Assembly (NCBI RefSeq): GCF_029094525.1
Contig: NZ_CP119107.1
Location: 4,092,001 to 4,156,000, forward strand
DNA length: 64,000 nucleotides
Direction of reading: 5' to 3'
Origin: Pullulanibacillus sp. KACC 23026
GTDB taxonomy: Bacteria; Bacillota; Bacilli; Bacillales; Sporolactobacillaceae
Below, in pieces: positions 42,118-51,101 of this stretch. Position numbers and translations under genes: made by a program. The notes under the pieces were generated by a model. It did not search any database, was not told the DNA's origin, and was given only the letters and a program-made list of their open reading frames with translations. The stretch's first letter is position 1, and every line of letters starts with the position of its first letter.

Positions 42118-42858
42118 TTATTTCGCCGTATAACCACCATCAATGATTAGCTCTGTTCCCGTCACAAAGGTTGATTCATCAGAGGCAAGATAAAGTGCAC
42201 CATAGACGATGTCCTCTGCCCTTCCAAGTCGCGGCCACGGTGTCTGTTCTTTTAATTTCTCAACATTTTTATTGGTGGCTAACATGGGTGTTTTAATAAC
42301 GCCCGGATGAATGGTATTCACTCGGATACGATCCTTCGCATACTCCACTGCCGCTGTTTTAGTCAGCAGGCGGACAGCACCCTTTGATGCATGGTAAGCA
42401 GCAGAGCCGCCGCTTCCGACGATTCCCCATATGGAAGAAATATTGACGATAGAGCCTCCACCTGACTTGCGCATTTCTGGGGTCACATATTTGATTCCTA
42501 AGAAGATCCCTCGGGAATTGACTGATTGGATTTTTTCCCACATTTCTAAGGTTGTCTCTTCAATACCTTCTCGTGTAATGATACCTGCATTATTAATCAA
42601 GGCATGAACCGCACCAAAACGTTCTACCGTTTGTTCAATGACCGTCTTCCATCCCTCTTCTGAAGAGACATCATGTACAATAGTTAAAACATCTCCACCG
42701 TGGTTTTTAACACCAGCCGCAACACGCTTAAGGCCCTCTTCAGCAACATCGGTTAACACTAACTTAGCGCCCTCTTGTGCAAAAACCCGGGCTTCTGCTG
42801 ACCCTTGTCCACCGGCAGCACCCGTAATAATAACGACTTTTCCATGTAAACGATTCAT
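42118..42858 (-). CDS. SDR-family oxidoreductase
   Basis: A classical short-chain dehydrogenase of 246 residues. Cofactor loop TGAAGGQGSAEA at 12-23, NNAG at 89-92, catalytic Ser142 region (NISSIWG), Tyr155 and Lys159 in AAYHASKG, and HPGVIKTPM near 185. It most resembles glucose-1-dehydrogenase/3-oxoacyl reductase or hydroxysteroid-type SDRs; substrate cannot be told. Asp37 after the second strand (LVLTDVA) suggests preference for NAD over NADP. Read alone on the minus strand. Confidence 0.9.
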   Translation of the reverse strand: MNRLHGKVVIITGAAGGQGSAEARVFAQEGAKLVLTDVAEEGLKRVAAGVKNHGGDVLTIVHDVSSEEGWKTVIEQTVERFGAVHALINNAGIITREGIEETTLEMWEKIQSVNSRGIFLGIKYVTPEMRKSGGGSIVNISSIWGIVGSGGSAAYHASKGAVRLLTKTAAVEYAKDRIRVNTIHPGVIKTPMLATNKNVEKLKEQTPWPRLGRAEDIVYGALYLASDESTFVTGTELIIDGGYTAK

Positions 42859-42986
42859 TTTGATACCTTCTTTTCAAGTGAAATTTAAATAGTCTAACCT
42901 CTCTCTCGCAGCATTATAAAGAATTTTGAATTCAATCGGTACGAGTATAAGAGGGTTGATCTTTTAACCTTCCTATTGGACTCGGA

Positions 42987-43292
42987 TCAAATTAAATACT
43001 TAGCAACGGACCCGCCTTCAAAATTGCCATTAAGCCTATAAAAAGAACCATTTTCCTCAAAGTAAACATTTTCAAGTTCTTTTCTAGAAAAGACTGTATG
43101 TAATCTCTCTATAATTTCTTGGTAAAGATCCATTTCTTCTAATAGTAAAACCTTATGTCCCAGCTTAATTCCGTCCATGATAAAAGTCATTAAATTGTCT
43201 AAGTAAGCCGAATCATCATTAAAGACATAAAGAATATGCCCACCATTCTTAACAGGAAATCCTCTTCTAAGTTCGATTGAATTGATTGTCAT
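42987..43292 (-). CDS. MEDS-domain-like protein
   Basis: A 101-residue protein whose opening, GGHILYVFNDDSAYLDNLMT then FIMDGIKLGHKVLLLEEMDL, matches the start of the MEDS (DcmR-type sensory) domain, which is usually about 150-170 residues and often fused to a histidine kinase or anti-sigma factor. Here only the first part is present: the ORF stops after AKYLI. It may be a truncated remnant or a stand-alone short version. GGGGGAACC precedes the ATG. It is isolated, and no partner kinase is seen nearby. Confidence 0.6.
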   Translation of the reverse strand: MTINSIELRRGFPVKNGGHILYVFNDDSAYLDNLMTFIMDGIKLGHKVLLLEEMDLYQEIIERLHTVFSRKELENVYFEENGSFYRLNGNFEGGSVAKYLI

Positions 43293-43533
43293 GGTTCCCC
43301 CAAGATCATATGGATTTTTTAATTTTTATAAACTCAATTTAATTCTAACATTCGAAAAATAAAGTGTATAGGATGAGGTCTCAAACCCATATGACCTGCG
43401 CTTCCCTCTCATTGACCATAAAAGAGACGACACAAATTCACCCCACTGGTCTCCACTTGCTTAATCAAATCGCATAAATTTTCAAATATCATTGTGCTAT
43501 AATGAATACGTCTAAGATGGGGGTTGATAAAAA

Positions 43534-44277
43534 ATGGAAATTGTCCTCACCATGCTAGTATTAGGGACGATTTTGGGCTTTATCGGGGCAGGTGGCTCTG
43601 GGTTTATCATTGCATTTCTAACGCTTCTCTTTAAGGTCCCCATTCATGTCGCCTTAGCTACATCATTGACAGCCATGGCGTTTACAAGTCTTTCCGGTGC
43701 AATCAGCCACTACAGAGAAGGAAATGTGTCCATAAAAGCAGGGGGAATCGTTGGAATATTTGGCGGAATTGGGGCTTTTGGAGGATCGAAAATAGCGTCT
43801 CTTATTCAAGAGAACGACATGCATTATTTAACCGCCGGGATGTTGTTCCTTTCAGCTATTCTTTTACTTTTCCGCATGATCTATTTAAAAAATGATGATC
43901 GAACCGAATCCAGTACAAATCGATATTTATTTGTGTTAAAAGCAGCACTCCTTGGCATTGTAACAGGCATTCTTTCTGGTACCTTTGGAATCGGATCAAC
44001 CCCTTTTATTCAATTGGGACTGCTTACTTTCTTAGGGCTTTCTCTCCGGAAGTCAGTCGGAACAACCATGTTGGTCATCATTCCCATTGCTGTCGGAGGC
44101 GGAACGGGTTTTTCGACAGAGGGATTTTTAGATGTCACCCTATTAATTGAGGTGCTTGTTGGAACCATGGTCGGTGCCTATATCGGTGCCAAATTCACCA
44201 ACTTCTTACCCAAAATGGTTTTAAAAACAGCGATGGTCATGGTTCCCTTTATTAGCGGGCTGTTGTTATTAGTTTGA
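43534..44277 (+). CDS. TauE/SafE-family sulfite/anion exporter (TSUP)
   Basis: A 247-residue membrane protein with about eight hydrophobic segments and the paired repeats of the TSUP family (GFIGAGGSGFIIAFLTLLFK and GILSGTFGIGSTPFIQLGLL). Members export sulfite, sulfoacetate or other anions; the substrate here is unknown. A GGGGGTTGAT site precedes the ATG. A hairpin terminator follows (44381-44412). Monocistronic. Confidence 0.9.
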   Translation: MEIVLTMLVLGTILGFIGAGGSGFIIAFLTLLFKVPIHVALATSLTAMAFTSLSGAISHYREGNVSIKAGGIVGIFGGIGAFGGSKIASLIQENDMHYLTAGMLFLSAILLLFRMIYLKNDDRTESSTNRYLFVLKAALLGIVTGILSGTFGIGSTPFIQLGLLTFLGLSLRKSVGTTMLVIIPIAVGGGTGFSTEGFLDVTLLIEVLVGTMVGAYIGAKFTNFLPKMVLKTAMVMVPFISGLLLLV

Positions 44278-44380
44278 ATAGGAAAAATACGCTAACTATG
44301 TTTCCGGTTTAATGGCTTTTGTCAGATAGACTTCAAACCGCTTTAGAGTTCCAAAAAAGGTTAGAGTTCCAATTAACACA

Positions 44381-44415
44381 AAAGACGCATTTCCGAATGG
44401 AAAAGCGTCTTTTAT
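44381..44415 (+). terminator. Terminator of the TauE/SafE gene
   Basis: AAAGACGC (44381-44388) pairs with GCGTCTTT (44405-44412), with a further TTTCC-GAAT-GGAAA stem inside, then TTTTATC. Confidence 0.8.
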
Positions 44416-44436
44416 CTGATTTAAAATCAGTACATC

Positions 44437-44868
44437 TTATACAGAAACTAGCGTTGGATCCATTGACTGTGATAACTTTTGAAGGTTCTCAGAAACAAGC
44501 CGATACATAACGACTTTCTTTCTATATTCTTTAAACACATCCACACGGCTCTCGTAACTATATATAAAGATCCTAACATCCTGCTTTCCTTCCTTAGTAT
44601 GGATAACCAAAGGAGTGCCGCTACAGCTTGGAAGTTTATAATAGCGATAGCCAAAGGTGGCTTTGTTAAAGGAGCTAATGACCTGCTCCGAATTAACACC
44701 CGCCAATCGCTGATCCCCAAACTTTACTCTGGCTGTATCTTTATTAACTTGTTGATGCACCTCAAATCTTTTAAAAAACCGTCTCGCAACAGCGTTTGGT
44801 GGAGCAGCGGCGAACGCCATAACGATATGAATCAGAATCAAAGGTAATAATAGCCACCATATATTCAT
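44437..44868 (-). CDS. YfmQ-like hypothetical protein
   Basis: A 143-residue protein with one N-terminal membrane segment (WWLLLPLILIHIVMAFAA) and a soluble remainder. It resembles the Bacillus YfmQ family: FKRFEVHQQVNKDTARVKFG near 33, SFNKATFGYRYYKLP, and VDVFKEYRKKVVMYRLVSEN near the C-terminus. The family has no known function. Read alone on the minus strand, convergent with the TauE gene; the C-terminus runs to within 25 bases of that gene's terminator. Confidence 0.7.
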   Translation of the reverse strand: MNIWWLLLPLILIHIVMAFAAAPPNAVARRFFKRFEVHQQVNKDTARVKFGDQRLAGVNSEQVISSFNKATFGYRYYKLPSCSGTPLVIHTKEGKQDVRIFIYSYESRVDVFKEYRKKVVMYRLVSENLQKLSQSMDPTLVSV

Positions 44869-45000
44869 TGCTTTAAACCCCTTTTAAAATCTAGAATGTA
44901 AGAACTTAAGATGTATTAAAGACTAGGGTTGTTAAATTTACGTACTAGATCCCCACCAGAAACTAATCCTCTCTCTTTTACTTTTACAACTTTTTTTACA

Positions 45001-46080
45001 TTAATTTTTTTCCAACCGCATTGATTGACGAAGGTTTTCCAGCTGTTTAACAGTTGGTGTTAAATTAAATAAGAAATAGGATTCACGGAGTCTTCTAAAT
45101 GGATCACTATCCTTTAAATACGCTCGACCGCCTGAATACAGCATATCGTTATGAACAGCTTGAGATGTTAAATGAATGATTTCTAATCTAGTTAAAAGAA
45201 TTTTTTGGTTAAACGCGACTAAATCAGCCAGTTTAGAATAATCGTATGTGGTTCTTTGAATTTCCTGTAACATTCTTCCTAAATCTTCAGGTTGAACATT
45301 TAAACCTTCAAAGTAGTCCGCATTCTCTCTTCGAACCTCGCTTAGATGATCGATTGATGCTGAAGCCACCCCTAATCCTAGTGGGATTTGGTATAGAACT
45401 AATGACGGTCGAATCTGTTGTATAAAATCATCCGGATCTTCAGTCAGTATCCATTTATCAGGAAGAAAAACGTTATTAAAAGAACAAGAGAATGTACGAG
45501 TACCATTCATTCCTACAAAACCGTTCTTTTCTTCAAGTCTTAACCCCTCAGCCTCTGCTGGTAAAATGCCTAGTAGCCGATGCTGATCATCTAAAGATGC
45601 CAATATGGTAAACCAATGACCATCTCCTAAATTTGAAACACTCGGTAAACTGCCAGTTATAAAATACCCGCCTTTTGTGCGTTCAGCTTTTAATTGAATG
45701 GTTCCAATACCTGCATAATACTTTAATGCATTGGACAAGCCCGTTCCTCCAAGTACTTTTCCCGATTCTAACAAAGGGAGAAGTTCTTCTTTAATATAAG
45801 GATTGGTACTCATCCTAACGGCAGTTAAAGCGGCTAAGTGACACCATAAAAGAAAAGCGGAGGTCATGCAATAAGTCGCTGTTTTTTCTATAAGTTGTAC
45901 TTCTCTTTGCCTAACCTCTTTAATTGGCAACTTTGCTGAGAGTAATAAACCGGATCTTCCAACCGATTTTAGGAATTGACCCGGATAATATAACATTTGA
46001 TCAATCTTCCCAATAAATGGCTCTACCTCATCTTTAAGGATTGGATCAATCAAATGAATATCTAAATGATGATTTATCAT
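45001..46080 (-). CDS. Acyl-CoA dehydrogenase-like flavoprotein
   Basis: A 359-residue protein of the acyl-CoA dehydrogenase/flavin monooxygenase (DszC/SfnB-like) superfamily. Helical N-terminal domain; the beta-domain contains KAERTKGGYFITGSLPSVSN and GDGHWFTILASL; NGTRTFSCSFNNVFLPD lies in the third strand region, and the C-terminal four-helix bundle includes SQAVHNDMLYSGGRAYL. The usual catalytic glutamate of fatty-acid enzymes cannot be located, and the protein is somewhat short, so a two-component flavin monooxygenase or another dehydrogenase is possible. AAGGAGAAC precedes the ATG. It is read alone. Confidence 0.8.
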   Translation of the reverse strand: MINHHLDIHLIDPILKDEVEPFIGKIDQMLYYPGQFLKSVGRSGLLLSAKLPIKEVRQREVQLIEKTATYCMTSAFLLWCHLAALTAVRMSTNPYIKEELLPLLESGKVLGGTGLSNALKYYAGIGTIQLKAERTKGGYFITGSLPSVSNLGDGHWFTILASLDDQHRLLGILPAEAEGLRLEEKNGFVGMNGTRTFSCSFNNVFLPDKWILTEDPDDFIQQIRPSLVLYQIPLGLGVASASIDHLSEVRRENADYFEGLNVQPEDLGRMLQEIQRTTYDYSKLADLVAFNQKILLTRLEIIHLTSQAVHNDMLYSGGRAYLKDSDPFRRLRESYFLFNLTPTVKQLENLRQSMRLEKN

Positions 46081-46349
46081 AGAAGTTCTCCTTATAATTC
46101 ATGAAAAAATTAGCTTATTGAAAATTTATGTCACCACAAAAGGATGATACCCAAAAGCCTCTATCAAATGATAGAACTTCACCTAATAGATTCCAGAAAC
46201 GGTCAATGATTCAAGGTGACACTCTAATCATAAACCTCCATTGAAGAGATAACACCATCCAATTCACCACTAATTTACCCAACCACTTATGGTTAAAACA
46301 CATTTAAAGAAGGACGGGGTAATTTACCTGAACTCTAGAGAGACTAATT

Positions 46350-46390
46350 AAAAAGGACCGGTGAGATCAATTCTCAGTCGGTCCTTTTTC
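46350..46390. terminator. Strong orphan terminator between divergent genes
   Basis: AAAAAGGACCGGTGAGA (46350-46366) pairs with TTCTCAGTCGGTCCTTTTT (46371-46389) with one mismatch. No gene ends here: the flanking genes both start away from it. It may end a short noncoding RNA. The 46081-46834 gap also has an operator-like palindrome (46758-46777). Confidence 0.75.
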
Positions 46391-46757
46391 TTATTTAATT
46401 TGGGAGGTGAAAACAATCGCGCATGGCGTAGGCAACCTTTTCGAGTTAAGGGATAGAGATTTATTTTATGTAGGTATAAGCCCCACCTTCGCTTAATACC
46501 TGTGATGGCCACAGTCGCCATCCAACCTATATTCATCGTACCATTACAACGTTAAGATAAAATTAACACAGTGTTAAGGTCTCATAAAGATTAGCAGATC
46601 GTGTTACAATCTACAAGTTTTCCATCTGACAAAGGACTTCCCAGAGCCCTTCTCACCAAGTGTCTTTTGGTTGTCCCCCCGCAAGAATTATGCCAGTCAT
46701 TCTCCTTACTCACTTTTTATGAAGGGCTTCACTATTGTAACCGTTTTAAAATCATTC

Positions 46758-46801
46758 TCAACAATAAATATTGTTGAAAGATTCTAATTTTATAGTACAA
46801 T
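46758..46801 (+). promoter_or_regulatory. Promoter and palindromic operator of the BASS transporter gene
   Basis: TCAACAAT (46758-46765) and ATTGTTGA (46770-46777) form a perfect 8-bp palindrome that overlaps the -35 TTGAAA (46774-46779); the -10 TACAAT (46796-46801) is 16 bp downstream. Such a palindrome over the -35 suggests a repressor site; the regulator is unknown. Confidence 0.5.
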
Positions 46802-46834
46802 ATAAGTTATTCGACAATTTTTGGAGGTAAGATC

Positions 46835-47797
46835 ATGAGAGTCGTTGAGAAAATAAGCACATTTGCAGGAAAAACGTTTACGATTTGGGTCATTATTGTG
46901 GCGGTGCTCGCTTATATGCTGCCTGGGGATTTTAAATGGATAGGAGCCTACACAGTTCCACTGTTGGGTATTGTCATGTTTGGGATGGGATTAACACTCT
47001 CAGCTGCTGATTTTAAAGAAGTCTTTCGCAGACCTAAGGAGGTCGCAATAGGGGTCGTTGGCCACTTTATTATCATGCCATTATTAGCCTTCTTATTATC
47101 TATCGGATTACATTTACCAAAAGAAGTGGCCGTTGGGGTGATTCTCGTTGGTTGCTGTCCAAGCGGGACTTCATCCAACGTCATGGTGTTCTTAGGAAGA
47201 GGGAATGTTGCCTTAGCCGTTTCCATTGCCTCTGTCTCTACTATTTTGGCACCTATCTTTACACCTCTTCTTATTTTGTTATTGGCAAGTAAATGGGTAC
47301 ATGTCAGCATTCTTTCCTTATTCATATCAATTGTTAAAGTTATCATCATTCCATTGATTCTTGGTTTTTTAATCAAGAGATTCTTTGGAAAACAGGCCGC
47401 TGCTGGTTCAAAAGCCATGCCTCTTGTATCCGTTATTGCCATTATCTTGATTGTATCAGGGGTCGTTGCCGGCAGTCAGCCACAAATTGCTAAAACTGGT
47501 TTACTCATATTTGCCGTAGTCGTTCTTCATAACTTACTTGGCTATTGTTTAGGATTTTTCTTTTCTCGATTATTCGGCATGGAATTGTCCAAACAAAAGG
47601 CGGTTGCCTTGGAAGTTGGGATGCAAAACTCAGGACTTGGCGTAGCAATTGCCTCCGCAAGTTTTTCTCCTTTAGCAGCCGTCCCAAGTGCCATTTTCAG
47701 TGTTTGGCATAATATCTCTGGATCTATTTTAGCTTTCATTTTCAGCAAATTGGATGATGGGAAAGGGAAAGAAGGCAAGAACAAAATGGCAGGCTGA
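46835..47797 (+). CDS. BASS-family transporter, PanS/YocS type
   Basis: A 320-residue bile acid:sodium symporter-family protein with about nine or ten membrane segments. Signatures: VPLLGIVMFGMGLTLSAADF, VILVGCCPSGTSSNVMVFLG with the crossover region, and ALEVGMQNSGLGVAIASASF. Members near this sequence (PanS in enterics, YocS in Bacillus) import pantoate/ketopantoate or organic acids; bile acids are unlikely. GGAGGTAAGATC precedes the ATG. Monocistronic; followed by the 41-bp repeat cluster at 47926. Confidence 0.9.
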   Translation: MRVVEKISTFAGKTFTIWVIIVAVLAYMLPGDFKWIGAYTVPLLGIVMFGMGLTLSAADFKEVFRRPKEVAIGVVGHFIIMPLLAFLLSIGLHLPKEVAVGVILVGCCPSGTSSNVMVFLGRGNVALAVSIASVSTILAPIFTPLLILLLASKWVHVSILSLFISIVKVIIIPLILGFLIKRFFGKQAAAGSKAMPLVSVIAIILIVSGVVAGSQPQIAKTGLLIFAVVVLHNLLGYCLGFFFSRLFGMELSKQKAVALEVGMQNSGLGVAIASASFSPLAAVPSAIFSVWHNISGSILAFIFSKLDDGKGKEGKNKMAG

Positions 47798-47925
47798 TTT
47801 TTCGGAATAGATCGAACATAAACTCCCGATATAACAACTTGATTAATGTCTTATTAACCATACCTTTTCTCAAACTGATGAGTCTACCAAGTTGTCAGAT
47901 TTATTAACAATCATTCAACGGGGAC

Positions 47926-48056
47926 AGACCTCTACTGAAAGAATTACTACTTGCAGAGGCCTGTCCCCACTAATTATTGAAGAATTACTACTTGATGAGG
48001 TCTGTCCCCACTAATTACTGAAACAATAGCTGCTTGACGAGGTCTGTCCCCACTAT
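47926..48056. repeat. 41-bp repeat cluster
   Basis: Three direct copies at 41-42 bp spacing (GAGGYCTGTCCCCACTAATT core at 47955, 47996 and 48038), preceded by one inverted GGGGACAGACCTC at 47929, so the first pair forms a hairpin with an 8-bp perfect end (GGGGACAG/CTGTCCCC). The cluster ends against the stop codon of the arginase-family gene. It looks like an intergenic repeat and possible alternative terminator. Confidence 0.8.
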
Positions 48057-48832
48057 TATTGTGGAATGGAATGGTGACTATTGTTGATCTGAAGACTATC
48101 TAGAATAGCTCGATTGACTCGTTCATTCTTTCTTATTTTGTCATACGTTTCTTTATCCAAAAAAGGATATTGAAGAGTTGGCCATTCTCCGCATATATCC
48201 ATTCCTAATACCTCGATACGACTATCAAGTTTTCGTAATAAGTTTAAAAGCTGCAATAACCCCATACTTCCCTGATCCCAGTTGGTTGCCGCTGCCTTAT
48301 CGTATAAAACATCCTTATCAACACTGACGTAAATAGGCCCTTCGATAAATTGTTCAATTCTTTCTTGTACAGCCCTCATTGAAAGATTCATAAGTTCCTC
48401 TTCCGCTATTAACATGACACGCTCCGAATACAAAGGCTGCGAGCGAGCACCGACTATGACTACTCTTTGTAGATAAGGAAGGTGATCTAAGGAATAGCTG
48501 ACCCAAGACCCGCAGCTAATAACACCCGGAATATCGTTTGCCATCGCATCAGTGTGGTGATCAAACAATACTAATGAAAATGGCTCTTTTATTTTCTCTA
48601 AAAGTAAATAGGTTACATAATGATAGTTTCCGTTACCAATGTAAGTAATAGAATGGACATCTATATCCGCTAATCGCTTTCTGATCTCCTCCAAGGAATC
48701 AAACGTACAATAGCCTTGGGTACTAGGTATATCGTGGACATCGATCCATCTATGCGGGAAATCCACTAGCATTTCTTGGGTTACGAGTGTTTCATCGAAA
48801 TTCATCAGGTTGATATGAGTGATTTCTTTCAT
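48056..48832 (-). CDS. Arginase/ureohydrolase-family enzyme
   Basis: A ureohydrolase-fold protein of about 258 residues. All six metal ligands of arginase seem present: His71 in GNGNYHYVT, Asp91, His93 and Asp95 in LFDHHTDA, and Asp173 and Asp175 in YVSVDKDVL. It belongs to a divergent branch; neither arginase nor agmatinase nor formiminoglutamase can be assigned from sequence. The frame starts with TTG at 48847, but GGGGAGG is placed for the ATG at 48832. The pyruvoyl arginine decarboxylase-like gene far upstream could make agmatine, but no link is shown. Confidence 0.83.
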   Translation of the reverse strand: MKEITHINLMNFDETLVTQEMLVDFPHRWIDVHDIPSTQGYCTFDSLEEIRKRLADIDVHSITYIGNGNYHYVTYLLLEKIKEPFSLVLFDHHTDAMANDIPGVISCGSWVSYSLDHLPYLQRVVIVGARSQPLYSERVMLIAEEELMNLSMRAVQERIEQFIEGPIYVSVDKDVLYDKAAATNWDQGSMGLLQLLNLLRKLDSRIEVLGMDICGEWPTLQYPFLDKETYDKIRKNERVNRAILDSLQINNSHHSIPQ

Positions 48833-49087
48833 AGTCATCCTCCCCAATTCTCAGTACTGGATAGATAGCTTAAAAGATAACGCTTCCATTAATGAAGAAT
48901 GAGAGTTTGCTAATCTAATGTTGTTGGTAAAAAAGCCGTCAATTTGATAATAATGATTTTGTAGTTTTGTTCTAACTTGGCTCTGCAGAGGGGCCCTTAG
49001 GAGAGTTGAATCAGGGATGCACGGTTCAAAAGAAGCCACCCTTATCAAACAACTTAATTGTTTGAGTTGTATATGCAACCCTATCAG

Positions 49088-49255
49088 TCAATCCTTTTTC
49101 TCCAGCTCGCTTATTCTCTGTTCTAACTCCCTTACCTTTTTACTCGAATGAATGAACTTCTGCTTAAACCATCTCAGAGCTCTATAACATAGCCATCCCA
49201 CCAAACATACAATCACTAAATCCACGATAACATTAACCAAAGAGACCGTTCCCAT
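49088..49255 (-). CDS. Small single-span membrane protein with coiled coil
   Basis: A 55-residue protein: one membrane segment (VNVIVDLVIVCLVGWLCY) then a basic stretch and a short heptad coiled coil (VRELEQRISELEKKD). The frame opens at 49291 but AAAGGAGAAAA is placed for the ATG at 49255. Resembles small phage-shock or division-type membrane peptides, but no family is recognised. It is followed by a 48851-49078 open frame that I do not regard as a gene. Confidence 0.6.
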   Translation of the reverse strand: MGTVSLVNVIVDLVIVCLVGWLCYRALRWFKQKFIHSSKKVRELEQRISELEKKD

Positions 49256-49450
49256 TTTTCTCCTTTCAGTCCCATTTGCTGAGCAACTCATAAGTCGATT
49301 GATATTGTTTTAATTTTAGCACTATTTCGTCCCTTGTTGGAGAAAACAAGAAAAAAAGATCAAGCAACCCACAAGTCGCTTCATCCCTTTTTATAGTGGC
49401 TCCCATCTTTTAGGCCCATCCATCCGCATGATGGATCCTGGACCCTCCTC

Positions 49451-50182
49451 TCAGGGCAAAAACAGTTCTTCTAAGTATCGCTCCTTTCCATTTAGAAATC
49501 CCTTTGTTAGTTGATAATGTTCGGTGTCTTCATATTTGACGCTTTCAATTACACGTGAATCAAAACTAAAAATCTTTGCGCCTGGATATCCGAGAAGAAT
49601 TGGCGAATGGGTCGCAATGATAAATTGAGACTGGCCATTACTCACCAATTGATGCATGACCCTCATAAACGCTAATTGGCGAGCCGGTGATAAGGCGGCC
49701 TCGGGTTCATCTAATAGGTAAATCCCCTTACTTGAGAAGCGATTTAGAAATAAGGATAAAAAGGATTCTCCATGAGACTGATGGTGTAAGGACCTGCCTC
49801 CATATCCTTGATAATTAAAGTCCGGATCTTCCCTAGACAGCTGATCCAAATGAGAGGCAAAATGATAAAAGCTTTCCGCCCTTAAAAAGAAGCCCTGATT
49901 GACTTTGGGTAACCAAGATAACCGAATGTAATCTCCTAAAGCCGCTTCGGATGAGTCGACATCATATTGATTGTTTCTTCCACCACCTGAAGTATTAAAC
50001 TCGCACTTGTAGGCAATAGCCTCGAGCAAAGTCGACTTACCCGAACCATTCTCCCCTACAAAAAACGTAACGTCACTTTCTAAGTCCAATGTATCCATTC
50101 CTCTTATAGCAGGAACAGTAAATGGGTAGGTATTGAAATCCTTCACGTCGTCTCTCAAAAGAGTAATCTTACGCAAAAACAA
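49451..50182 (-). CDS. Small AAA/ABC-like ATPase (COG3910 type)
   Basis: A 243-residue cytoplasmic ATPase. Walker A GENGSGKST at 43-51, a Q-loop region and HHQSHGESFLSLFLNRF as the signature-like helix, Walker B IYLLDEPEAALSP, and the H-loop FIIATHSPILLG. This is the layout of the COG3910 'predicted ATPase' group, related to RecF/Rad50-type and OLD-type ATPases rather than to transporters; no transporter subunit is near. Substrate unknown. Confidence 0.85.
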   Translation of the reverse strand: MFLRKITLLRDDVKDFNTYPFTVPAIRGMDTLDLESDVTFFVGENGSGKSTLLEAIAYKCEFNTSGGGRNNQYDVDSSEAALGDYIRLSWLPKVNQGFFLRAESFYHFASHLDQLSREDPDFNYQGYGGRSLHHQSHGESFLSLFLNRFSSKGIYLLDEPEAALSPARQLAFMRVMHQLVSNGQSQFIIATHSPILLGYPGAKIFSFDSRVIESVKYEDTEHYQLTKGFLNGKERYLEELFLP

Positions 50183-50432
50183 CTAGCGACACTCCTTTCA
50201 TCTGAGAACTCCCTCTATCTAAATTAAATTATACGTGATGTTCGGATGAAACCAAACTGTAAAACTTTAATAGATACGAGGTTGCCCTCTTGAACAATCA
50301 CCTCTTCAAGACCATTATTTTTCCCGAAAATCAAACAAGGCTAACGGTATTCGCGTCGTAATTCGGTTTAGTTTCAAAATACAGCTGAACGAGTTCGGAC
50401 TTTTTTCCTATTGATAAGTCTGAACTTTTAAT

Positions 50433-50447
50433 TGATAATGATAATCA
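50433..50447 (+). promoter_or_regulatory. Fur box before the DoxX gene
   Basis: TGATAATGATAATCA matches the Bacillus 7-1-7 Fur box TGATAATNATTATCA with a single mismatch. It continues on the right into ATATCAATTAA. It lies 28 bases before the DoxX start, so the gene should be induced under iron limitation. Confidence 0.75.
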
Positions 50448-50475
50448 ATATCAATTAAATAAGGAGGACTTAATC

Positions 50476-50985
50476 ATGCTGATTCATTTTTTAAAGACGA
50501 ACCGTTTTGTATCTCTCTTGCTTATGGTACTTAGACTCTATCTGGGATGGCAGTGGTTAAAAGCGGGTTGGGAGAAGTTATCGGGATCAGGCTTTGATGC
50601 TCGCGGCTTTCTTTATGGAGCCGTCAAAAACATGTCTGGTGAACACGCTGCTGTTCAACCTTGGTGGGGGAATTTTTTAAAGGAATTTGCCCTGCCACAC
50701 GTTACTGTTTTTAATGTGATCATTCCTTTAGGCGAGCTCCTAGTAGGGATTGGATTAATTCTCGGGATATTGACCTCCTTTTCTATCCTGATGGGACTCA
50801 CAATGAATTTTGCTTATCTCTTATCTGGATCAACGAGTACCAATCCACAAATGCTATTACTGGGAATGGTCCTTCTATTCACAGGAAACAACGCTCACAA
50901 AATAGGATTGGATTACTGGTTCATCCCACTACTAAACAAAATCATTAAAAAAGCGGGCACTAAACAGATGTCACAAAGCGCTTAG
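50476..50985 (+). CDS. DoxX-family membrane protein
   Basis: A 169-residue protein with four membrane segments and the DoxX motif LYLGWQWLKAGWEKLSG near residues 22-38; a second conserved segment is PLGELLVGIGLILGILTSFS. DoxX proteins are linked to thiol/redox and, in some species, metal stress; function is not well defined. AAGGAGG precedes the ATG. A Fur box immediately upstream suggests iron-responsive expression. Monocistronic and convergent with the RND pump gene. Confidence 0.85.
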   Translation: MLIHFLKTNRFVSLLLMVLRLYLGWQWLKAGWEKLSGSGFDARGFLYGAVKNMSGEHAAVQPWWGNFLKEFALPHVTVFNVIIPLGELLVGIGLILGILTSFSILMGLTMNFAYLLSGSTSTNPQMLLLGMVLLFTGNNAHKIGLDYWFIPLLNKIIKKAGTKQMSQSA

Positions 50986-51029
50986 TCTTAGTAAAGTTAC
51001 CTCGATTCTTGTTTTCAATGGATGCTTTC

Positions 51030-51078
51030 AAAAAAAAGAGAGAGCGGAGAGCCCTATACAGATGCTCCTCCACTCTCT
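51030..51078 (-). terminator. Terminator of the RND pump gene
   Basis: On the minus strand AGAGAGTGGAG...CTCCGCTCTCT (51078-51039) with mismatches is followed by a T-run. It may also serve the convergent DoxX gene. Confidence 0.6.
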
Positions 51079-51101
51079 AATAATGAGGCCTTTGCCTCTT
51101 T

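Noticed and set aside
48851-49078. 75-residue minus-strand open frame between the arginase-family and small membrane genes
   Set aside because: No ribosome binding site, no recognisable composition or domain; treated as noncoding. This gap holds nothing else I can recognise.
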